This document shows, piece after piece, positions 56,091 through 64,000 of a stretch of DNA of 64,000 bases. Location of the stretch: NCBI GenBank assembly GCA_039621445.1, contig CP154955.1, positions 15,312,465 to 15,376,464 on the forward strand, given 5' to 3'. The notes beneath the pieces were generated by a model, which did no database searches, had not been told where the DNA came from, and was given only the letters and a program-made list of their open reading frames with translations. Source of the stretch: Euglena gracilis (Eukaryota; Euglenida; Euglenophyceae; Euglenales). Position 1 is the first letter of the stretch. The number at the start of each line of letters is the position of its first letter. Made by a program: the position numbers and the translations under genes.

Positions 56091-56345
56091 GGGGGGGGGG
56101 GTAGTGGGCCGACCTTAGGTCGGCCCACGGTCGCCAAAGGTCGCTATGTGTATTTCCTGCTCAGTTTCTTTTTGCATTGTAGCGCCGCAGGCAACTGTTC
56201 GGCGGACCTAAAATAACAAAATCCCTTGTGTGTGCAACTCCTTTTGTTTGTCGCGCTAATTTACCCGGGTGAACGCTTTTTGACATCGACCAAGGACGAC
56301 CTTTGGCGACCGTGGGCCGACCAAAGGTCGGCCCACTACCCCAGG
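56091..56345. mobile_element. GGGCCGACC-armed short element
   Basis: Inverted arms 'ggcctgggggggggggtagtgggccgacc' (56088) and 'ggtcggcccactaccccaggcc' (56323-56345) around about 200 bp. TIR plan like the palindrome-armed families but the words are GGGCCGACC(T/A)(A/T)AGGTCGGCCC. Confidence 0.75.
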
Positions 56346-57835
56346 CCAGATCTACCCCCGTCAAGTGTCACCATTTACCCTCACCCCCCTTCAAAGTGTC
56401 CCCCTCAGAGTGACCAAAATTATTTGACAAATTTGGTGCACCTCACCCTCAAAGTGGCCAGGTGCCAAACGCGCCGAAGCCCAAGAATTCACCCCCCCCC
56501 CCAGAGTGTCCCCTCCCCGAGTGGCCATTTTGTGGTCCCGTGGTGCCTGGAGGGTGGCCACTTTGGGGGGGGGGGGGTGAGGGTAATCATCTTTTCTCAA
56601 GCGCTGTGTGTGTTGGGAAAGAATTGAAGATTTGCATCAGACAGTCTAGACAGTCTGAGGGAAGTCCTGGAATTTCTGTTTTGCAACATTCATGGCGCAG
56701 AAAAGTTTGGCAGTTTTTATTTTTTTTCCTGTAATTTGTCTCATAGCTGGCACTTCGTTTAAAACGAAGTCAAAAAAACACGTTTTTTTAAAAAAAACCT
56801 GTTTTTTTTAAAAAAACAAAAAAAAGCCATTGAGGGTCCAGGGCAAAAAAAATTTTTGTCTTAATTTTAGCTTTTTTTTGCCCATCCTCGGTCAGAGAAA
56901 GACGCCAAATTTGGGATGTTTCAAGTTGAAACATCCCAAAATGGCAGAAAAATGCCCAATTTTGACCATTCTTGTTGAAGACAACCAAAAGTACTGGTTT
57001 TCAAGTCATTGAGCTAAGATTGGTTCACCCTTGCGATCAAAGGCAAAATTTGGACCATCATTTTCCCTTTTGTTTTTTTGCCGTTTTTTTTGCCCGTTTT
57101 TTTTAATAAAAAACAAAAAAAAACGTTTTTTTAAAAAAAACAAAAAAACCGCCAGCTATGATTTGTCTTATCGTTCGTTCGTTGATCACCAGCAATTTTG
57201 GCCAGGACCCAAAATTTTGGCCCATGGTCTGCAATATGTGTGAAAAGTCCAAGGCATAGGTTAAGAAAATTTGACCTAACCCCTCGGGTGGGAGAGGTCC
57301 AGCCAATCAGCAGCCTTTTTCTAGCCCTGGACCCCCAGGGATGGATGGGAAGCCCTTCGGTATTGAGGTAGGTGGTAGGGGGGGGTCGCTGAGCTCTTAT
57401 CTCTTTAGAGTAAGAGCGAAGCTTACCACCAGGGAAAAGTGGGGGGTCGGACCCCCCCCCCTCCCCCGGCCCCCCCCCCCTCTGGGTAGACCGTGAAAAC
57501 CGCGGATTATCACCATGACCCCGGCCCGGTTCCCGGAATTTTTTTTTTTCAGATGCGAGCGACTGGATTCCTAGTTTCCGAATCACCTGGGTTTGACCCC
57601 CAACTCCCCGCCAGGCCCGAGTTATTCACGCGCGAAGGGGTCCAAACTCGGTAGGATTTACCCGCCCCCCCTGGATGAGCCCCCCCCCCCTTTGGACTCT
57701 GCCATTTCGGCCAAAAAATGTCAATTTTCAAAATATCTCCAAAATGAAGCCAAATCAAAGGAAATGTCCGGAGACCTAATTTGAAGCCCTTGGAACGCCC
57801 CATCCACCGGTATTTTGATTTCCCCGCAACTCCCC
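56346..57835. other. Mixed repeat DNA, no gene
   Basis: 56380-56580 has 'caaagtggcc' phrases. 56750-57130 holds A/T homopolymers and a 'acatccc..gggatgt' inverted pair (56917-56940). 57140-57260 resembles 61460-61590. 57480-57670 is the inverse of 37080-37340. Confidence 0.45.
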
Positions 57836-58610
57836 GCCTGGCCCGAGATACGGCCGTTTTCGGCGCAGATGGCCGTTTTGTACACTTTTCCCTCTGTTCG
57901 ACTTAGCCGTTTTCGGGGGGTGGGGGGTCAAAAAACCAACGTTTTCAAAATTTCTCGAAAATGATGCAAAATCAAAGGAAATGTCCGGAGACCTAAATTG
58001 AAGCCCTTGGAACGCTCTATCTACTGGGATTTTGGTTTCCCCGCAACTCCCCGCCTAGCCCGAGATACGGGCGTTTTTTGGCCAATTTGGGCCATTTCAG
58101 GCCATTTTGTACACATTTCCCTCTGTTCGATTTAGCCGTTTTCGGCCCAAAAAGTCGAAAAAAATCGAAAATTTTTTTTTGACCAAAACGATGTTTTTTG
58201 GCCTCCCGGACCCGGAAAAACTGTTTTTGAGCCGAAAACGACCGTTTTTCGACCCGCCGGCGCCCCGTTTTGGGCCGCTGACCCATTGACTTTGGGTCAA
58301 ATCCGGGTCAAAAAAGTCGAAAAAAATCGAAAAAATTTTTTTTGCCCGAAACGATGTTTTTTGGCCTCCCGGACCCAGAAAAACTGTTTTTGAGCCGAAA
58401 ACGAGCGTTTTTCGACCCGCCGGCGCCCCGTTTTGGGCCGCCGACCCATTGACTTTGGGTCAAAACCGGGTCAAAAAAGGCGAAAAAAATCGAAAAAAAA
58501 TTTTTGCCCGAAACGACGTTTTTTGGCCTCCCGGACCCAGAAAAACTGGTTTTGAGCCGAAAACGAGCGTTTTTCGACCCGCCAGCGCCCTGTTTCTGGC
58601 ACAAACACAT
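57836..58610. repeat. Tandem repeat, ~170-bp unit
   Basis: Three units centred on 'ggcctcccggacccagaaaaactg' (58200, 58362, 58526), each followed by 'cgtttttcgacccgcc'. A more diverged pair with 'ccccgcaactccccgcct' lies at 57820 and 58038. Related sequence inverted at 48280-48640. Confidence 0.85.
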
Positions 58611-58679
58611 GAATTTCAGTCAAAAGAGCTCCATGGGGTGTGCCGGTATGTATGGAGGGGTCAATGAAGGGGTGGGTGC

Positions 58680-59190
58680 GCGCTTATCAAGAGCTCAGCA
58701 CTATTCAAAACCTGGTCCCGACCCCCCCCCCCCTGGGGGGTAAGGTGGTAGGGGGGGGTCCGGACCCCCCCCCCTAGATGTTGGGAGGGGGGGTCCGGAC
58801 CCCCCCACCCCCCCCTCCTTGACAGGTGCCAAAAATAGCAGAAAATTTTCTTCCGGCGCTGCGCGCCGGAAAATGAGCAAAAACACCCCTTTTTGCTGAC
58901 TTTTGGACATATTGCCCTTTTTTTTGATGTGTTGGTGTTTTCCCCCCAAAAATTGTCAAAAAATTTCAAAAAACGAGCATTTTTGGATCGATTTTCAAAG
59001 AAAAATCAGGGAATTTTGACCGATTTTGACCCGATTTCCGGCCCTTTGCCCGTCCATGAAATCGAAAATTTTTCGGCTCCCCCTCAGTTTCGAGGTAGGA
59101 GGGGGGGGTCCGACCCCCCCCCCCCTCCGTGTCGGGAGGGGGGGGTCCGACCCCCCCCCCCCCAAGGCTTCCCATCCATCCCTGTGGACC
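58680..59190. mobile_element. CAGGGATGGATGGG-type element, inverted copy
   Basis: Inverse of 11270-11770, ending GCTTCCCATCCATCCCTG at 59167-59184. The other end (58680) is truncated. Confidence 0.75.
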
Positions 59191-60072
59191 CCCCTCCCCC
59201 ATCAAAGGTTTCTTTATTTCTAGCCCAAAGGGTGGCTAAAGTGTTGCTTGACGGAACGTTTTTTTCACTTTCAGGGGTGAAAAAAAAATGGGTCGAAAAT
59301 GGTGAAAATGGGTCGGAAAAAGGTTGGCCAGGACAAATTTGGGGTCAAAAAAACATTTTTTTTTGCATAGTTGGCATTTTTTTGGACATTTTTGCAGTTT
59401 CATTTTTTTTTTGCCCTGCCCAGCCTGCCCAGCCTGCCCAGGACTGAGGGGGGGGGGGTGCTATGGGGGGGGACGGGGATCCCCGCAATCCTTGTGGGGG
59501 GTCGACCCCCCCACCCCCACTCACCAGGTGGGTGGTCGGACCCCCACCAGGCCTTCCCATATTTCCTCCAATTTTTTCAGGTCATAGCGCCTTTGGAATT
59601 CTCTTTGAGTTCGTGCCATGGTATGTGGGGGGTCAACCCCCCCATCTCCCAGGTGAAAGGGGGTGAAAGGTGAAAGGTGTTGACCTTCCCGCACAGTATG
59701 GCTACCCCCCCCCCAGATTTTCCCAGCCAAATTTTCCATGAGCTGGACCCCAACCCAGGGTCCCGATCTTGTTTTAACAACTGTGTCCCTGACACCGGGC
59801 CTTTTTGACAGCATAAAGCATATAATTTTGTTTAAAAAGAGATTTATTTTTTTTGGAAAGTTGTGGATCAGGTCCCAAGTGTTCCCAACCGCTTGGGGTG
59901 TTCCCCAGGGGGTCACCAGTTCAATTTTCATCTTCGTCAAAAGTTGTGGCTGGGGGGATCAAAAGTTTTGGGCAGAATAGGGCCAAAAATATATTGGGTA
60001 GGGTTTTAGCTGTTATTCATACGCCGTCAGCTGCAATCCATATTCTCTTCTTCCATTGTACACTTTTTGCAG
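59191..60072. other. 5' flank of the 60-kb gene
   Basis: 59420-59450 has 'cagcctgccc' triplets. 59600-59700 has 'ggtgaaaggt' repeats. Upstream exons of the next gene may hide in 59700-60060 but none is supported. Confidence 0.4.
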
Positions 60073-63000
60073 GGAGGTGAGCGTCATCGAACCAGAAGCA
60101 AGCAGCCCATCCAAAAACCTGCCTCCATATCTCCGTTTTGCTGCAGGAAGGTATTTCTTCCCTCCTTCATTTGTGCGGCCTGGTTGTCTCCCCCCCGCTA
60201 CAGAGAAAAGCGGAGCGTGAGTGATGCTGCCTACACCCCGACAGTGGTGACCAATCAGCCACCAGCTCGTACCCCACCCACAGCTGGCCGCGAGAAGAGG
60301 TCTGTTGGAACATTTTGCATATTTTTTGTGTGGTCATCATATGTCATGTTTTGCTCTCTTCATTGTGGCCGCAATTTCCCGAGGATCACTAATTCTCTAT
60401 TTTGAATTAACAAATTCAAAATTTTAATCAATAAATTCATTTTTTGAATTAATTGAATGATGATTAAATGAAGCCTGATCAGGAAGTCAAAATTAGAGTC
60501 CAGCAGGACCAAAAGTGGAGGTCTGAGATTTTCTGAAATGGCTGAACAAATCATACTTATGGCTCATTTCCTCCACCCCAAGTGTGCTTGTAAGTTTTGC
60601 CACTGTTTGTGTTTCTGGACGATGGCTTTTTGACCTGGAGTCGTTTTTGGGGGGGGGGAACCACCATCTCTGGATGCTAAAACGCCATGTGTCGTGTTCT
60701 CATTTTCAACCTTGGCAGATCTGTGAGTGATGCTGCTTACATGAAATGGGCCCGAAAACAGTTGCCAAATGAGGAAGACGAAGAATTTGATGACTTTGAA
60801 GAGGAGGCACCTGCTGACACAGGCATTCTTGAAGAACCAAAGCAGGTGTGCCCACACAGATTGTTTGGTCCTGTTTGTTGTGAAAGGTTCTTCAATTTCT
60901 GAAATCCCCAGTAACTCAGATGATTTTAGGAAAAGATTTCAGAATATCGGCCAATCCTCGCTGTCCCAAAGCTTTGGCCAACGCTTTTATAAATTTCTTT
61001 TAGAGTGGTGATCATTTGCGTTTTATAATGAGCTAGTTTGATTTTTTGATTTTATTTTCTGGGGGGCAGGTGTTTTAAAGCACTTGTTTGATTTTTTTGT
61101 TGGTTTTGATCGCATGTGATTGGTCATTTAGGTGCGTGGCACCAAAGCTCTGGCAATTACCGATCCCAACACCAACAAGCCTATTGAATTCCAGAAGCAA
61201 GACAAGGGCCATCATTCCCAAGATGAATCACAAGGTCAGTGTGTTGCGGAGTTAGGGGTAAAGTCATTAACCCCCCCCCCCCCCCGCAGGGGTGTGAGCC
61301 CTGGTCAGGCAGGGGGGGGGGTTGGGCATTTTTGACCCCCCCCCGGTCGGCAGGCACCGGGGGCCGAACCTGACCCTCCCCCCTGTGTGCCTGGTATGGG
61401 CAGGCACCCCATAGCATGCACCACCCTCCTCACGGGGTTGGTAAAAAGAAGCCCGATTCAGTTGTTTACAGTTGATCGCCAGCAATTTTTACCCCTGGGC
61501 TCAAAATTTTGGCTCCGACCCAAGAAATTTGGCCCCACATCAAAGGTCACAAAAGTGAGGCACAATTTTTGGGGCGGGGGGCCAAAATATTTGGTGCTGA
61601 GGACCAAGTCATTCATGCCCATAGGCCAAGAGTGTGGGGGGGGGAGGCCAATTCTCGTGCCGTTTGCTATAATTGTGATATTTTGCATGTGCCTGCCATA
61701 AAATACATCTCGCCTGCCTCAAAGCAGTGGCCGCATGCTTTTTAATGCTTGCCACAGGATTTAAAATGGCTTAACAGTTTTCTCAAAAGAAAAAACGGGT
61801 TGACCTTATTTAAAATCTGCTAGCCACATGCTTCTCATTGTCCATTGGCAACCAGGCTTCTGCTTGCGATTCACAGTAACCCAGGGGATGGATTACAGCT
61901 GGTCCAAATTTGGCCCCTAAGTCCCAGTGAACCCTCCCCTGGGGGGTCTGCAAGTAGGGCTACCTAATTTTTTCCCCACTGACCAGTGCGAAGCGCGAGA
62001 ATTTTTTTTTGCCAAAACCTGCCAAAAAATGCCCATTTTTTTTTGGCTTTTTTGGACTTTTTTTGGGAACAGAAGGCAAACGGCCTGATGTCTCATTTCC
62101 GCCCCGCAACGCCGGAGGAATTTTTTTTTCCAGTCGGGGAACCCCCAGACCCTCCCCCCCCCCCCCGGGAGGGTGCTAGCTAGTGGCTTTTTCCAGTAAA
62201 ATGGCCAGCCACCAGACCCCCCCCCCCTTAAGCAAAAGCCTGGCAACAGCTTTTCTTTAGATCCATTGGCCCCCAAGTTCAAATCTCGGTAATATTCACA
62301 TGCTTCCAAGAGCTTCTTTCCTGTGCCAGAAAACTCCCCCTGCCATTTCTTTCTGCTGCTCTCGAAATCAATGCCATTTTCCTGGTTGGCACCCACACGC
62401 TCCCCTGCTTCTTTTGCGTCCTTTTGTGACTGGTTTCTGTCCACCGAGCTGGCCCAATGTCAGGGATGACTTGGGATGAGTTCCACCAGCGGGAGGACCA
62501 GCAGTACCGGCAGCCACCCCATCCTCGCCACCACCAGCACCAGCACCAGCACCACCAAGGACAACAGCAGTACACACCAGCGCCGATGGGGTACCCAAGC
62601 AGGCTTCTTTTCAACTCGGAAGACCCGGGGGGGGGGGGGGTCCGGACGGATGGTTCAATGCAAGGAGGGTGCACGGGTTTCGGTGGGAGGTGTCCCCCCT
62701 CCTGGATTGGAGGGCATCCGGACCCCCCCCCACCTGCCAAGGGAGGTCCAGATTGACCCAGGGCACTGCACCCGGACCAGACCTCTGGTTAGTGTGTATC
62801 GGCAAAAAAAGTTTTTGTGTATCGTGTGTATCGGCAAAATTTTTTTTGTGTATCGGTGTGTATTGGCAAAAAATTTTTGTGTATCGGTGTGTATCGGCAA
62901 AAAATAATTTGTGTATCAGTGTGTATCGGCAAAAAAAATTGTGCATCGTTTTTTTTAAGTTTATGAATCGGCTTTTTGAAATGAAGGATTTGACACCAAA

Positions 63001-63177
63001 GGGATTTTCCCATTTCTCAGCATTGACGATATGGCTCGGATGGGAATCCCCTGGCGTGAGGCGGTTAGTGGAAGACGTCAAGAAGCAAACCAGTGCAGCT
63101 ACAAGCAGCACACCTTGACAGATTCTATCTGTCATGTGTTGAACATCTCAAAAAAAGAAGAAAAAACAAAGAAATAA
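60073..63177 (+). CDS. Six-exon acidic, His/Gln-rich protein, function unclear
   Basis: Exons 60073-60150, 60204-60299, 60719-60845, 61132-61234, 62464-62590, 63021-63177. Every junction is GT-AG and in phase (2,2,0,1,2), giving 228 residues and a stop at 63175; the 5' end is missing. Order: 'SPSKNLPPYLRFAAG', then REKRSVSDAAY; SVSDAAY again in exon 3 with 'KWARKQL' and an acidic run EEDEEFDDFEEE; exon 4 'TKALAITDPNTNKPIEFQ'; exon 5 'MTWDEFHQREDQQYRQ' plus a His/Gln tract; exon 6 'DDMARMGIPWREAVSGRRQ' and a Lys-rich tail. The 'DPNT.KPI' motif and PPYLR recall translation-factor partners such as eIF4G- or Ded1-type proteins, but this is weak. Codons are less GC-biased than in UTP23. Confidence 0.65.
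61235..62463. other. Intron 4 of the 60-kb gene with an inserted element
   Basis: 61270-61430 is C/G-tract DNA with inverted 'ggcaggcacc' words. 61920-62247 is an element whose right end TTAAGCAAAAGCCTGG matches the 11175-12161 family and includes GCGAAGCGC and GCAACGC hairpin relics. Confidence 0.6.
62250..62450 (-). CDS. Antisense coding-like exon
   Basis: Minus strand, after CATTGGGCCAG, reads 'DRNQSQKDAKEAGERVGANQ', 'GIDFESSRKKWQGEFSGTGK', 'LLEACEYYRDLNLGANG'. Strikingly protein-like (helical, charged). It is cut at 62247 by the CAGGCTTTTGC-ended element. It lies opposite the exon 4-5 intron of the plus gene; either a gene relic or an antisense gene. Confidence 0.45.
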
Positions 63178-63450
63178 AAATTCAAAAAGGGAGAGCCGGA
63201 GTATGGGCATGCGCAGATGTATTCGGGCCTCTGCATTTGGCATGTGAGGGAGTAGCGCCCCTCCCCCAACCACAACAGTAGGGTGAGATTCCCTACCACG
63301 CTTTACGGGTTGAGCTGGGGTCAATGCCACATCCTCTGTGGCAATGGTGCCAAAAGATTAACCCGTTTTTTTCCCATTTTTGTAAAAAATTTGTGTATCG
63401 GTGTGTATCGGCAAAAAAAAATTGTGTATCGGTGTGTATCGTTGATACAC
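62795..63450. repeat. GTGTATCGG minisatellite
   Basis: Units of 'gtgtatcggtgtgtatcggcaaaaaa' (28 bp, 5-6 copies) at 62795-62950 in the last intron of the 60-kb gene, and again at 63392-63450 downstream. The minus-strand Tyr/His-rich frame over it is an artefact. Confidence 0.88.
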
Positions 63451-64000
63451 ACTAAACAGAGGTCTGACCCGGACTCTCCCCCCAAGAGGTCAATTTTTTC
63501 TTTTGCGGCGCTTCACCCCAATTTTTTTTGCATTTTTGACATTTTTTCCCCCCTCCAAATGTGCCCTAAATGGCTGTTTCGGTCACCCAGACCCCACCAC
63601 TGTTTAGGTGGGGGGGGGTTCCCCCCCCCAATGGACCAGGGCGTCGCTTGAGCCAGAAGGCACCCCCCACACCCCGCGGGGGGGGGGGGGTTCCAGCCAG
63701 CAAGCAGCTTTTTCTAGCCCCGAACCCATCCCCCACCATCAGTGAGTTTATTTATTTTCTAGCCGCCTGAAAGGCAGCCAGATGGTCATTCATTTGGCTG
63801 TCAGACGTGCGAAAATGGGCCGAAAATGGGCAACAATGGGTCAGAAAAAGGCTGGAGGTAAATTTGGGTTGAAAACATCGATTTTTTTTTTTGCACAATT
63901 GGCAGTTTTTTGGGCATTTTTGCAATTTCGATTTTTCGGGGTACCTGGTCGACCCCGGGTCGGCTGGAAAATTTGGGCTGGCTGGAAAAAGGCTGCTGGC
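63178..64000. other. 3' flank and C/G repeat DNA
   Basis: No gene. 63590-63700 has facing C/G tracts, and 63760-63950 resembles 59220-59420 ('gaaaatgggtcggaaaaaggttgg'). Confidence 0.5.

Noticed and set aside
62611-63135. Tyr/His-rich minus frame
   Set aside because: GTGTATCGG minisatellite read on the opposite strand, overlapping the last intron of the 60-kb gene.
1-64000. tRNA, rRNA, riboswitch or bacterial promoter/terminator
   Set aside because: No cloverleaf, rRNA core or bacterial signals were recognised; hairpins seen belong to repeats.

Overview
This looks like a stretch of nuclear DNA from a microbial eukaryote with a large, repeat-choked genome, most likely an alga or another protist. 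The evidence is spliced exons with conserved eukaryotic proteins (a UTP23-like ribosome biogenesis factor, a CCHC zinc-knuckle protein, a LYR-motif protein), a 930-bp degenerate CCCTAA (TTAGGG-type) array, and dozens of nested inverted-repeat elements rich in poly-C/poly-G tracts. There is no sign of bacterial operons, rRNA, tRNA or CRISPR. The lineage cannot be fixed from sequence alone; green algae with bloated genomes and haptophytes are both possible, the latter because two of the six UTP23 introns appear to use GC donors.

Almost all long open frames here are artefacts of G/C tracts and repeats. Real coding sequence sits in short exons, many below 60 codons, which I assembled by hand using splice sites and phase. 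Best supported: (1) UTP23-like gene, minus, 9385 to 2594, seven exons; (2) a small three-exon plus-strand gene, 12537-12862; (3) a CCHC zinc-knuckle gene, minus, 18102 to 13298, with a tandemly duplicated exon and frameshifts; (4) a LYR-motif (LYRM) gene, minus, 52139 to 51840 and onward, with 57- and 45-bp introns; (5) a six-exon plus-strand gene, 60073-63177, with unbroken phase and an acidic, His/Gln-rich product; (6) several isolated exon-like pieces (31077-31250, 33174-33244, 14.1-15.2 kb, 34.2-34.5 kb, 55.5-56.1 kb).

Mobile DNA dominates the rest. Two MITE families have exact 8-bp target-site duplications (hAT-like): CATACATCTCT-ended copies at 2805, 22231 and 42471, and CATACC/CATACA-ended copies at 8866 and 38413. 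A complete 683-bp Tc1/mariner-type element with TA duplications lies at 23871-24553 and carries an internally deleted transposase. Tyrosine-recombinase (Crypton/DIRS-like) coding fragments lie at 34.9-36.4, 40.1, 43.6-44.1 and 47.6-47.9 kb.

The most unusual system is a set of 0.9-2.6-kb elements (25747-27966, 27995-30606, 40593-43144, 48693-49565, plus single arms elsewhere). Their long inverted arms are built from iterated short palindromic 'words', different in each family (CGCTAGCGACTAGTCGC; GGTCGGGCCGACC; CTCCGCGGAG with GGTAACC). Their ends begin with GC, and several abut GGCCCC-type target sequence. One of them carries the telomere-like array as cargo. Related modular repeats (CCGGCGT, GGCCGACGGCT, GGGTCGGCCCACGACCC words) fill 37-57 kb and are nested in one another, so that one element supplies the empty site for another.
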